From contig CAAGGZ010000112.1 in NCBI GenBank assembly GCA_900769545.1, forward strand, positions 1 to 24,810: a stretch of DNA of 24,810 nt, in the 5' to 3' direction. How positions within the stretch are numbered: position 1 is the first letter of the stretch; every line of letters begins with the position of its first letter. Positions 1 to 6,607 of this stretch are shown here, in pieces. The DNA is from Clostridia bacterium (GTDB lineage Bacteria > Bacillota > Clostridia > Christensenellales > Borkfalkiaceae). A model generated the notes under the pieces. That model did not search any database. It saw only the letters and a program-made list of their open reading frames with translations, and was not told the DNA's origin. A program made the position numbers and the translations under genes.

Positions 1-96
1 GCCATAGGGTGCCTTGAATTAAGGTTCGGTTTAAGGATGGCGTATGCCATTCGCTTGAGGAAATACATTAACGAATACATAACTTACAAAAGATAA
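1..96 (+). CDS. C-terminal end of an unknown protein (5' end outside window)
   Basis: Frame 1 is open from the first base to a TAA at 94-96 and gives 31 residues ending in ...NEYITYKR. The tail is rich in Arg, Lys and aromatic residues and could be an amphipathic helix. I do not recognise it. It probably belongs to the same mobile element as the downstream regulator and recombinase, because an intrinsic terminator follows within 150 bases and the base composition matches. A chance open frame of this length is possible, so confidence is modest. Confidence 0.4.
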   Translation, partial: AIGCLELRFGLRMAYAIRLRKYINEYITYKR

Positions 97-238
97 ATTA
101 TTTGAGAAAAACTAAATTAAAAGAATTACAAGCGATTTATTTTTTGAAGGACAAAAAGAATACTATATAAATCTCAAATTGAGCACTACATAAGGAATAT
201 AAGCTAAAATGCTTTAAACAATTAAATAATGAGAAGAT

Positions 239-278
239 AGATCGTGTAATTCCAAGGGGATTATGCGGTCTTTTTTTT
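239..278 (+). terminator. Rho-independent terminator
   Basis: An imperfect stem (arms 239-253 and 258-271, with some G-T pairs and one unpaired T) is followed by a run of eight T at 271-278. It would end transcription coming from the left edge of the window. The rest of 97-384 is very AT-rich with no gene. A small dyad, GACAA-AAC-TTGTC near 323-335, lies upstream of the next gene and might be an operator. Confidence 0.65.
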
Positions 279-384
279 ATGTTCAAAAAAATTGAAAAAA
301 ATTTCCAAAAACTTTTTTTGATGTGACAAAACTTGTCCTAGCAAGGTGAGAAAATAGGGATGAAAAAGAAGGGGGGTGAGATAA

Positions 385-738
385 GTGAATGCGTTGGAAC
401 GTAGGCAAATGATATTAGAATTGCTGTGCGAACGCCGCCATGAAAAGATGATAAATCTAGCATTTGAATTCGGCGTAAGCAGAAGAACGATTTGTCGCGA
501 TATAGAAGCGCTTTCCTTATCTTATCCGATATATACGGAGCGTAGTCGTGGGATAGGTGGCGTGTATATAGAAGAAAATTATTATTTAGGAAAGCAATAT
601 TTACGTCCAGAGGAAGAAGAGCTTATCAAAAGATTGATTTTAGAAAAGACGGACGAAGATAAAGAGCGTTTAATCAGAATCTATAGGCGGTTTAGAAGGC
701 CAAAACTAACAAGAGGAGATGATTTAATGGAAGGATAG
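385..738 (+). CDS. Small DeoR-like helix-turn-helix regulator
   Basis: A 117-residue protein that starts at a GTG behind a GGGGGTGA ribosome binding site (372-379). The first 60 residues form a DeoR/HTH_11-type winged helix: ERRQMILELL opens it, and the helix-turn-helix lies near residues 22-45 (FGVSRRTICRDIEAL). The C-terminal half is charged, and no ligand-binding domain is present, so this is much shorter than a full DeoR or WYL regulator. Small proteins of this kind commonly accompany Clostridial mobile elements, where they probably control element genes. It lies 1.75 kb upstream of the recombinase. The DNA-binding role is inferred from the motif; the target is unknown. Confidence 0.75.
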   Translation: MNALERRQMILELLCERRHEKMINLAFEFGVSRRTICRDIEALSLSYPIYTERSRGIGGVYIEENYYLGKQYLRPEEEELIKRLILEKTDEDKERLIRIYRRFRRPKLTRGDDLMEG

Positions 739-1043
739 AAAGGAAAAGATTGGATTTAAAAGGTGGAAATATATCATAGCGGTAGTCGTTATATAGGCAT
801 ACCGCATATAACAATGCGCGGAAAGGAATGTGTTTTGTGAGTAAAAACAGCAGATAAAATAGATTTCAACGCAGACATGGTATCCTCAAATTGAGAAAGA
901 AATCTTAAGTTGGACAAAAATCGTGTAACGCGTGTAAGCAAGTTTAAATGCCTACTTAAGAACGAAAAAGCGTATATGCGGCACGAGCAGTTAAAGCGAA
1001 GTGGGAATCAGGATAAGACACAAAGGCAAAAGACCAAACGAAA

Positions 1044-1084
1044 GGCGAGAGGATCGGCAAGCGGTTCAGCGCCGACCTCTCGCC
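1044..1084. repeat. Long hairpin (14-bp stem, one bulge)
   Basis: The arms GGCGAGAGG-A-TCGGC (1044-1058) and GCCGACCTCTCGCC (1071-1084) pair over 14 bp with a single bulged A at 1053 and a 12-base loop. The stem has the same GGCG...CGCC ends as the inner and outer stems of the next hairpin. No U-tract follows on either strand. Confidence 0.7.
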
Positions 1085-1127
1085 GTTGGTGAAAACGTGT
1101 TGACTGATTGACGGATTTAACTGCGTG

Positions 1128-1188
1128 GGCGTGTGCTTGTCGTGGCGGCGCGCCAGCGCCGCCACTTGTATCAAGACAAGCACACGCC
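1128..1188. repeat. Nested GC-rich double hairpin
   Basis: An outer perfect 14-bp inverted repeat (1128-1141 with 1175-1188, GGCGTGTGCTTGTC and its complement) encloses an inner perfect 10-bp stem (1142-1151 with 1156-1165, loop GCCA). Nine bases, TTGTATCAA, stay unpaired on the 3' side. The inner stem begins directly where the outer one ends, so the two can stack. No U-tract follows. The shape resembles folded single-strand recognition sites such as oriT, sso or attC-like hairpins, or a structured RNA. Confidence 0.7.
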
Positions 1189-1250
1189 TAAAAACCAAAT
1201 GGCTATTTTTGTCGAAAAATTGCGGTATATTTTGAAAGGTTGTTTGGCAT

Positions 1251-1280
1251 AAAAAAAGGAAAGGCGAAAACCTTTCCTTT
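1251..1280 (-). terminator. Rho-independent terminator for the minus-strand regulator
   Basis: A perfect 10-bp stem (1255-1264 with 1271-1280, AAAGGAAAGG and complement) has a six-base loop. On the minus strand it is followed by further T residues (read from 1254 downwards). It lies about 33 bases after the stop codon of the minus-strand gene. Confidence 0.75.
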
Positions 1281-1312
1281 GAGATAAAAAATTTGATTTT
1301 ATGTAAAATGGG

Positions 1313-1924
1313 TTAGAAGAACAACGCTTTATATTTCACCTGTGCTCTGGTTCTTCTACGCCATACGGTTACACGGTCAATATTCAGAAATTCAGCGATT
1401 TCATTACAAGTCATTCCTGCCATGTAGCAGTCTAAAACAATGCGGTCGCGGGGTTTAAGGTTAAGTAATTCGATTTTTTCGTCCACGGCAGTATAATCCT
1501 TTTCTTGGTAAGTGTCGATATCTACAGATAATTCTTCCGAGTACGATTCAATATCGCGGGAACGACTAATATGCCTACGCATTCTATCGATGTGACGCCC
1601 GACCAACATATAGGTGGCGTGTTTAATGGTAATGGTTTTGCCGTTTTTAATCGTATAAACGTCGGTCAAGCTCTTGCCGATGAAATCGCATAAGAAGCAG
1701 ATTGCTGTCTGCACAATATCGTAAGCGTCTGAAAAAATGTGCGTAGCATTGTTGCCACGGTTTAAATCTTTTACAAGACCAACATAGAGCCATTCCGAAG
1801 TTTGGCGTTCGTAAGCATAACGACCGCGTAAGGTTTTCAAGGTGATAAGTTCACCCATTTTTTGAACGTTTTGGAAAGAGATAGTTTCCGATAATACGTT
1901 ATAGGGGTTAGATTGATAAAGCAT
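1313..1924 (-). CDS. Sigma-70 region 4-like HTH protein of the mobile element
   Basis: A 203-residue protein whose C-terminus (about residues 155-195) looks like sigma-factor region 4: LKPRDRIVLDCYMAG is followed by a helix-turn-helix with NEIAEFLNIDRVTVWRR. The N-terminal part (1-130) is not recognised and shows no clear sigma region 2, so this may be a transcriptional regulator rather than a true sigma factor. I chose the ATG at 1924 because a GAAGG site stands a few bases upstream; longer forms have no ribosome binding site. A TTGACT-17-TATTAC promoter lies 70-100 bases upstream. It is transcribed away from the recombinase and divergently from the TnpW-like gene, which suggests it controls the element. 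Confidence 0.65.
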   Translation of the reverse strand: MLYQSNPYNVLSETISFQNVQKMGELITLKTLRGRYAYERQTSEWLYVGLVKDLNRGNNATHIFSDAYDIVQTAICFLCDFIGKSLTDVYTIKNGKTITIKHATYMLVGRHIDRMRRHISRSRDIESYSEELSVDIDTYQEKDYTAVDEKIELLNLKPRDRIVLDCYMAGMTCNEIAEFLNIDRVTVWRRRTRAQVKYKALFF

Positions 1925-1994
1925 GAGATTACCTTCAAATTTAATTTTTGCCCTTCGGCAGGTGCGACGGAGCATAGAACGGATAAATTTAGAG

Positions 1995-2023
1995 GTAATA
2001 GAAAGCGATATGGCAGAAGTCAA
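1995..2023 (-). promoter_or_regulatory. Sigma-A type promoter of the minus-strand regulator
   Basis: On the minus strand, TTGACT (2018-2023) and TATTAC (1995-2000) are separated by 17 bases. The box match is moderate but the spacing is ideal. Confidence 0.5.
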
Positions 2024-2059
2024 CGGGATAGACAAAAAATTTTGTGAGAATAAAAAAAT

Positions 2060-2081
2060 CGCCAAGTACGGACACTTGACG
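2060..2081. promoter_or_regulatory. Dyad in the divergent intergenic region, possible operator
   Basis: An 8-bp dyad (2060-2067 with 2074-2081, CGCCAAGT and ACTTGACG, one G-T pair) lies between the divergent regulator and TnpW-like gene. Its ACGGACA core at 2068-2074 also recurs as the complement TGTCCGT about 40 bases downstream. It may be a binding site for one of the element's regulators. Confidence 0.3.
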
Positions 2082-2205
2082 AAAATATGCGAAGAACAAC
2101 AAAAATTTTTGTCCGTTTACTTCTGTCGAGTTCTATGCTACCATAGCCACCAACGAAAGGGGAAAAGGTGCGTAGAGAGTTAAATTTGAAAAAGGAGATG
2201 ATAGA

Positions 2206-2391
2206 ATGAAAGATTTACAAACAAAAATACAAGCATTTGCGGATAAATCTACGAGTGAACGGGTTTATACGATACAAAATAGGCAATATCGCGTTATTAG
2301 CCATTATGTAGGCGAAAAGGACATGGATACGGTGTTGATGGATTTAGCTAAGAAAAATGCTTATGCGAAAGTAATGAAAAAAGTTGCATAA
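2206..2391 (+). CDS. Small TnpW-like transposon protein
   Basis: A 61-residue protein with an excellent AAAGGAGA site seven to ten bases before the ATG. It has a short charged N-terminus, a segment of alternating hydrophobic residues (VYTIQNRQYRVISHYV, about residues 20-35) and a helical end (MDTVLMDLAKKNAYAKVMKK). Size, this layout and the position just upstream of a serine recombinase match the TnpW family of Tn4451-type elements; the similarity is weak and from memory. TnpW has no settled biochemical role. It lies 98 bases before the recombinase, which has its own promoter. Confidence 0.5.
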   Translation: MKDLQTKIQAFADKSTSERVYTIQNRQYRVISHYVGEKDMDTVLMDLAKKNAYAKVMKKVA

Positions 2392-2416
2392 AGCAGGGAA
2401 AAATTTACAAAGTAGC

Positions 2417-2445
2417 TTGAAAAAATTATTGAAATGTGGTATAAT
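2417..2445 (+). promoter_or_regulatory. Strong sigma-A promoter of the recombinase
   Basis: TTGAAA (2417-2422) and TATAAT (2440-2445) are spaced by 17 bases, 45 bases upstream of the recombinase ATG. This gives the recombinase transcription independent of the small gene before it. Confidence 0.8.
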
Positions 2446-2489
2446 ATAAGCACATTGAAAGGGCTGCTTTGATTCAAAGGAGTAAAAGA

Positions 2490-4163
2490 ATGAAATCAAA
2501 GCAAAAAAAATTGAATAAAAAAGCTGGAGTGTATTACAGACTGTCGCGAGATGACGACCAACCAAATGAATCTTTATCGATTGATAATCAGCGTAAAATC
2601 GTAACGAGATATATCGAGGAAAATGATTTTGAATTGATAGACGAATACGTGGACGACGGTATTTCAGGAACAACGTTTGAACGTCCCGAAGTACAGCGAT
2701 TATTAGACGACGCAAAAAATGGGCGTATTGATACAATTATCGTAAAAGACCTTTCCCGTTTTGGTAGAAACTATATCGAAGTTGGTATGTATCTGGATTA
2801 TATATTCCCATCCTATGGTATCCGCTTTATAGCGTTGACGGATAACATAGATACAGCCGATAAAGATAGTTCCGCTATGGAAATGATGCCAATTATGAAC
2901 GTGTTTAACGAGTGGCACGCAGCAAATACGAGTAAGAAAATCCGTTCGGTTTTTGAAATGAAAGCGAAAATGGGGATTTATATGACAACGTATGCGGCGT
3001 ATGGTTACAAGAAAGGTAACGATGAACGCAGATTGCCTATTTTTGATGAAGCAGTTTCAGGTAACGTACATAGGATATTTGAAATGCGAGCTTCTGGGCT
3101 TGGACCGAGAAAGATTGCTGCGATATTTACGCGAGAAGGTATTGACAATCCGATGTATTACCGACATAAAGTGTATGGTGCGAAAATCTACAAGGGTGGT
3201 AAGAATATCTGGAGTCCGCAAACGGTTAAGCAAATTCTTGGGAATCCGATTTATCGAGGACACTTGGCGCAGTTAAGGCAAACGACGATTTCGTATAAGA
3301 ACAAGAAAAATGTTAAACGTGCGCAGGATGAATGGGTAATTATTGAAAATAGCCATCCTGCAATCATTGAGCAAGAACTTTGGGATAAAGTACGGGAAGT
3401 TGATGCATCTGTAAGTCGTGGAAAAATAACAAAACAGGGTGTGGTAAAGCCATTGTCTGGTTTAATGTATTGTCCTGAATGCGGTGCAAAAATGCGTGTG
3501 TTGGCAACGAACGTTGTTATCAAAGGTGAAAAAACTGGCGAGAAACGATTTGGTTATAATTGCGCAGCGTTTATGCAGATGGGGAAACTCAAATGTAATA
3601 GCAAGTATATTCAGGAAGATATTATTTCGGAAATCGTGTTACAAGATATACGTTCCAAAGCAAAATTGGTAATTTGTGATGAAGAAAAAGCTCGCTCTGA
3701 ATTTTTGAAACGTAAAGCGAAAATTTCTATGGAGCAAAGCCGTGCGGAAACCAAGCGTTTGAATATAGCGGAAAAGCGATTGGATGAATTAAATCGATTG
3801 TTGCAATCTGTCTATGAGGATAAGGTGTTTGGTAAAATCCCCGAAGAAGTCTGTGCTGAACTTATAAGAAAGTATCAGACGGAAAGAAATGAGGTGGCGG
3901 AGGAAGTGGAGGTTTTACGAGAGAAGCTGTCCGAGGTGAAAAACGATGAAGCAGACGTTGACGAATTTATCCGCCGTGTGAAGAATTACGTTGCGGTGAA
4001 AAAGTTGACGCGTGAAATGTGTTTGGAACTTATTGAGTTTATTACGATAGGACATGCGCCTAAAAGTAAGAATGAGCCAAGAGAAATCCATATTTATTAT
4101 AAATTGCTGGATAAGGAAACTGCGGAAGAACGTAGAAATAAAATTAAAGGTATTGCGGCTTAA
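2490..4163 (+). CDS. Large serine recombinase (TnpX-like)
   Basis: A 557-residue site-specific recombinase that would excise and integrate the element. The start at 2490 is set by AAAGGAG at 2476-2482. The N-terminal resolvase domain (about 10-150) has the catalytic serine in YYRLSRDDD (Ser19) and the conserved KDLSRFGRNY segment. A recombinase domain (about 170-300) follows, then a zinc ribbon with CPECG (Cys328, Cys331) and Cys358/Cys369, a long coiled coil (about 400-490), and a C-terminal segment of the DUF4368 type (REIHIYYKLL). Length and order fit TnpX-type large serine recombinases of Clostridia. No frameshift or missing catalytic residue is visible. Its 3' end abuts the presumed right end of the element, which is the usual arrangement. 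Confidence 0.95.
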   Translation: MKSKQKKLNKKAGVYYRLSRDDDQPNESLSIDNQRKIVTRYIEENDFELIDEYVDDGISGTTFERPEVQRLLDDAKNGRIDTIIVKDLSRFGRNYIEVGMYLDYIFPSYGIRFIALTDNIDTADKDSSAMEMMPIMNVFNEWHAANTSKKIRSVFEMKAKMGIYMTTYAAYGYKKGNDERRLPIFDEAVSGNVHRIFEMRASGLGPRKIAAIFTREGIDNPMYYRHKVYGAKIYKGGKNIWSPQTVKQILGNPIYRGHLAQLRQTTISYKNKKNVKRAQDEWVIIENSHPAIIEQELWDKVREVDASVSRGKITKQGVVKPLSGLMYCPECGAKMRVLATNVVIKGEKTGEKRFGYNCAAFMQMGKLKCNSKYIQEDIISEIVLQDIRSKAKLVICDEEKARSEFLKRKAKISMEQSRAETKRLNIAEKRLDELNRLLQSVYEDKVFGKIPEEVCAELIRKYQTERNEVAEEVEVLREKLSEVKNDEADVDEFIRRVKNYVAVKKLTREMCLELIEFITIGHAPKSKNEPREIHIYYKLLDKETAEERRNKIKGIAA

Positions 4164-4205
4164 TATATAATATCATATAGTATATATTATCCATTTGTAA
4201 GTTTG
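4161..4205. other. Probable right end (attachment site region) of the mobile element
   Basis: The recombinase stop codon lies in a perfect 9-bp AT dyad (4161-4169 with 4181-4189). Only a few bases later the sequence becomes typical LRR coding DNA, in a frame that is open back to the recombinase stop and has no start codon of its own. The junction therefore lies between the stop codon and about 4205. The matching left end is outside the window, so the core cannot be defined. Confidence 0.5.
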
Positions 4206-4601
4206 ACAAGCGTGGTTATTCCTAACAGTGTAATGAACATTGATTACGAAGCGTTCTATTGTTGTCATAGTTTAACCAGTGTTTTAATCGGTGACGGAGT
4301 GAAAAACATTGGTAAAGATGCGTTTTATGGTTGCTATAATTTGAATAGTATTGTACTTGGCAATGGTGTGACGAGTATTGGTGGTTATGCGTTCTATGAT
4401 TGTGACAGTTTGACGAGCGTAGTTATCCCCGACAGTGTGACGAGTATTGGTGATAGGGTGATCCAAGAATGTAGCAGTTTGACGAGCGTGGTCTTTAACG
4501 GTACGGTGGCGCAATGGAATGCCATTGAGAAGGATGATGATTGGAATTATGAAGTTCCTGCGACAGAAGTGGTTTGCAGGGACGGGGTGGTTGCGCTGTA
4601 A
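4164..4601 (+). pseudogene. 5'-truncated BspA-like leucine-rich-repeat protein
   Basis: About four and a half LRR_5 repeats of 23 residues are seen, each with the pattern SLTSVxIPxSVxxIGxxAFxxC, followed by a typical BspA-family ending (FNGTVAQWNAI...). BspA-like proteins are exported, surface-bound proteins. Here there is no signal peptide, no start codon and no ribosome binding site. The real repeat coding begins near 4197 with a partial AGT-TTG-ACA unit, directly after the recombinase. The simplest reading is a surface protein gene cut by the mobile element, with its 5' part left of the window. LRR genes also decay on their own, so older degradation is an alternative. Confidence 0.75.
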
Positions 4602-4655
4602 GCGCAGCGGACACGTCATCCGTCACTTCGTGACACCTTCTCCCACTGGAGAAGG
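4592..4655. repeat. REP-like cluster of three small hairpins
   Basis: Three adjacent stems are seen: TGCGCT/AGCGCA (4592-4606, spanning the LRR stop codon), GTCAC/GTGAC (4622-4634) and CCTTCTCC/GGAGAAGG (4636-4655). Compact arrays of this kind, ending in GGAGAAGGC and an A/T tract, occur as dispersed intergenic repeats in gut Clostridia. Copy number elsewhere cannot be seen here. It may also help terminate the LRR fragment. Confidence 0.5.
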
Positions 4656-4690
4656 CTGAAAAAAGCGAAATTGTGGAAAAATAAAAACTG

Positions 4691-4718
4691 CCGCGGCGAG
4701 AAATTTCTCGCCGTGGCA
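4691..4718 (-). terminator. Rho-independent terminator of the 4Fe-4S protein gene
   Basis: An 11-bp stem (GCCGCGGCGAG with CTCGCCGTGGC, one G-T pair) around AAATTT is followed on the minus strand by a T-rich run (AGTTTTTATTTTT). It begins 11 bases after the stop codon of the minus-strand gene. Confidence 0.7.
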
Positions 4719-4728
4719 TTGTCGTTCT

Positions 4729-5406
4729 TTATAACTTATTCTTTGGGCAAACTTTGATACACACGCCGCAGACGCTCCCTCTGCCGACGTCTTGGAAATG
4801 CTCCTTCATGTATTTCGAACACTTTTCTGCGTCAAAATTTCGCTCTCCGTCCGTCGTGGGGAGTTCACCGAAAATTGCGCCTGCAGGACACGCTTTTTGA
4901 CAGAGCGTACAACTGCCGCAACCGTTTTCAATCACGGGGAGCTCGCTTTGTAAGGGCATATCGGTGAGCACCGTCGCAAGGCGGACTTTACTGCCGTAGT
5001 CGGTGGATAAAAACAGACCGCTTTTGCCCACAAACCCCAATCCCGACAGCACTGCCGCCGTTTTATGCGCCACAACGCCGCGATAAGGGTTGTTTTTGCC
5101 GAGGCTTTGGCTTGCCGCGACAGGTAGCGCAAGATAGCCTTCCTTTTCAATTCTTCTGCTGATTTGGAAACCAATGGAATCAAGCAGAGCATTTGCCGCG
5201 CGGTAGTGCTGAAAATACACAAACGTCGGCGCATTATCGATTGTTTTTAGTACGGCGTCGGATAATTTGACCCCAAAAGACACGGCGTAGCGGAGGGTGG
5301 GGAGCTCCTTAATTGGGGGTGAAGGAAGCTCGCAGAAGCCTACCATGTCTGCGTTGAGCGATGAAATGAGGGTTTTTAGCTCTGTTTGAAATGCGGTTGA
5401 ATACAT
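4729..5406 (-). CDS. Double [4Fe-4S] cluster protein, distantly QueG-like
   Basis: A 225-residue cytoplasmic iron-sulfur protein. The start at 5406 is supported by GGAGT six bases upstream. The N-terminal 110 residues have no clear motif. The middle contains LGFVGKSGLFL (about 123-133), which recalls the KAGLGWTGK segment of epoxyqueuosine reductase. The C-terminus has two ferredoxin-like motifs: CGSCTLCQKACP (Cys163, 166, 169, 173) and CGVCIKVCP (Cys213, 216, 220), with Cys196 as the likely eighth ligand. It is much shorter than QueG (about 380 residues), and the region where QueG carries its catalytic Asp reads VVAHKTAAV instead. It is therefore better described as a QueG-related redox protein of unknown substrate, of a type common in anaerobes. 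Confidence 0.75.
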   Translation of the reverse strand: MYSTAFQTELKTLISSLNADMVGFCELPSPPIKELPTLRYAVSFGVKLSDAVLKTIDNAPTFVYFQHYRAANALLDSIGFQISRRIEKEGYLALPVAASQSLGKNNPYRGVVAHKTAAVLSGLGFVGKSGLFLSTDYGSKVRLATVLTDMPLQSELPVIENGCGSCTLCQKACPAGAIFGELPTTDGERNFDAEKCSKYMKEHFQDVGRGSVCGVCIKVCPKNKL

Positions 5407-5426
5407 ATACGTACTCCTTATTGAGG

Positions 5427-5480
5427 ATATGCGGTTGCCCACATATGCGGTATTATAACATAAACTACGAAAAAAGGCAA
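5427..5480 (-). promoter_or_regulatory. Promoter of the 4Fe-4S protein gene with direct repeats in the leader
   Basis: On the minus strand TTGCCT (5475-5480) and TATAAT (5452-5457) are spaced by 17 bases. Two identical nonamers, ATATGCGGT on the plus strand (5427-5435 and 5443-5451), lie in the transcribed leader 16 bases apart, the second directly against the -10 box. They could bind a regulator. Confidence 0.6.
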
Positions 5481-5519
5481 GTGGGCTTTGTTCCTTCTTA
5501 TGAAATTTTACAAAAAGGG

Positions 5520-5548
5520 TTGATTTTTTACGTATGACGTGATATAAT
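5520..5548 (+). promoter_or_regulatory. Sigma-A promoter of the DUF1461 gene
   Basis: TTGATT (5520-5525) and TATAAT (5543-5548) are separated by 17 bases, 19 bases before the start codon. Confidence 0.75.
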
Positions 5549-5567
5549 ACGGAAAAGAGGAAAAAAT

Positions 5568-6428
5568 ATGAAAGCATTCAATCGATTTTTGATTATTTTA
5601 TTGAATATATGCTTGCTCGCCGTGACGTTGGCGGCTCCTGCCTTGGGTATGATGGCGTCGCATACATATTATCACGAACAGTTTGAAAAGACGGGCATTT
5701 ATGCGCAGGTGGACGAAAACGGCGAGGAAACGCGGACGGTGATTCGGTTTATCGGCGGCGAAGAAGGGCAGAGGGCGACGTTCTCGGATGAACAGCTCGA
5801 TGTGATTGCAGACCATATTATTACGTATTTGTTTAGTGATATGGAGAGCTTTGAATTGGTGATGGACGACGTGATGCTCAACGGAGTGGAAACGGACGGA
5901 GTGTCCATTTTCGGGCCTGTTGCCGTAACGCACATGGAAGACGTGCGGAATTTGGTGCGTTTTTGTAAGAATGCGGCGATTGTTGCAGGCGTGATGATGG
6001 TTGTTATCGGCGTATACTTGGTTTGGAAAATCAAGAAAACCGGGCGGTTGATTTTGAAAACTTCGCTTATTTTCTTTGCCGTGGTGCTTGGACTTATTGT
6101 GTTGTTCTGCGGTTGGGCGGCAGTAGCGACGATGATAAACGGCGGCTTTACGTTAGATGGATTCTTATCGACGCTTTGGACGAACGTGCATTATTTGCTG
6201 TTCCCGTTCCAAGGGGAGAAGTTTGCGAACTCGTTTATGAACGATCCTTTGACGGAAATTTTGACGTTGGATTTGTTTATGACGGCGGTATATAGAATTG
6301 TCATTATATTGGCGGTTGTGGTTGCGTTGTGGCTGATTTTAGGGGCTATCGCCAATGCGAAAGCGAAGCAGTGGCAACGTATGCAACAGAAGAAATTGCA
6401 GGCTTTGCGAGCGCAAAAGAAAGTGTAA
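5568..6428 (+). CDS. DUF1461 (TIGR01906) membrane protein, Lit-like
   Basis: A 286-residue membrane protein with helices near residues 5-29, 134-153, 163-184 and 239-262 and a large extracytoplasmic domain between the first two. The motif HMEDVRNLV (His122) and the later VHYLLFP (His208) are the two conserved histidine sites of the DUF1461/TIGR01906 family. Members of this family include Lit, the lipoprotein intramolecular transacylase that moves an acyl chain from the diacylglyceryl group to the N-terminal cysteine and yields lyso-form lipoproteins; two histidines are important there. Assignment to the family is firm. The Lit activity is inference, because orthology cannot be tested here. 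It has its own promoter and terminator, so it is monocistronic. Confidence 0.8.
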   Translation: MKAFNRFLIILLNICLLAVTLAAPALGMMASHTYYHEQFEKTGIYAQVDENGEETRTVIRFIGGEEGQRATFSDEQLDVIADHIITYLFSDMESFELVMDDVMLNGVETDGVSIFGPVAVTHMEDVRNLVRFCKNAAIVAGVMMVVIGVYLVWKIKKTGRLILKTSLIFFAVVLGLIVLFCGWAAVATMINGGFTLDGFLSTLWTNVHYLLFPFQGEKFANSFMNDPLTEILTLDLFMTAVYRIVIILAVVVALWLILGAIANAKAKQWQRMQQKKLQALRAQKKV

Positions 6429-6473
6429 AGTCTAAAAACAAGACGTGTTGCAGTAAAGAGGAAATAAAGATAG

Positions 6474-6500
6474 AAAAAGCGTGGTTTTCCACGCTTTTTT
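6474..6500 (+). terminator. Rho-independent terminator
   Basis: A perfect 11-bp stem (6474-6484 with 6489-6499, AAAAAGCGTGG and complement) with a TTTT loop ends in a run of T. It follows the DUF1461 gene. A second weaker dyad, TCCTTTTT/AAAAAGGA, lies just after it at about 6512-6539. Confidence 0.8.
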
Positions 6501-6539
6501 GGCGTAAAAAATTCCTTTTTAGAAATACCTCAAAAAGGA

Positions 6540-6568
6540 TTGACATTTTCCATTGTTTTTAGTATAAT
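6540..6568 (+). promoter_or_regulatory. Perfect consensus sigma-A promoter (tRNA-Ser)
   Basis: TTGACA (6540-6545) and TATAAT (6563-6568) match the consensus exactly with a 17-base spacer. The only downstream gene before a terminator is the tRNA-Ser, about 140 bases from the expected start. The transcript would begin with small dyads (6571-6600) and a tRNA-like fragment. Confidence 0.85.
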
Positions 6569-6607
6569 AATACATAATGCTTATGTACGAGCGATTATGT
6601 CGCATTT

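Larger units (their letters stand above)
739..1312. other. 574-bp non-coding region with strong dyads
   Basis: No convincing gene lies here. The first part (739-905) is AT-rich and holds two interleaved inverted repeats at 779-812. The second part (about 910-1190) is clearly richer in G and C than its surroundings and carries two long hairpins, 1044-1084 and 1128-1188, separated by 43 bases. Neither hairpin is followed by a T-run, so they do not look like terminators. A structured RNA, a transfer origin or a single-strand replication origin of the mobile element are the main possibilities. I cannot choose between them from sequence. Confidence 0.5.

Noticed and set aside
910..1092. Possible 60-residue basic protein starting at TTG
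   Set aside because: It has no ribosome binding site and no recognisable domain. Its 3' part is simply the long hairpin at 1044-1084 read as codons.
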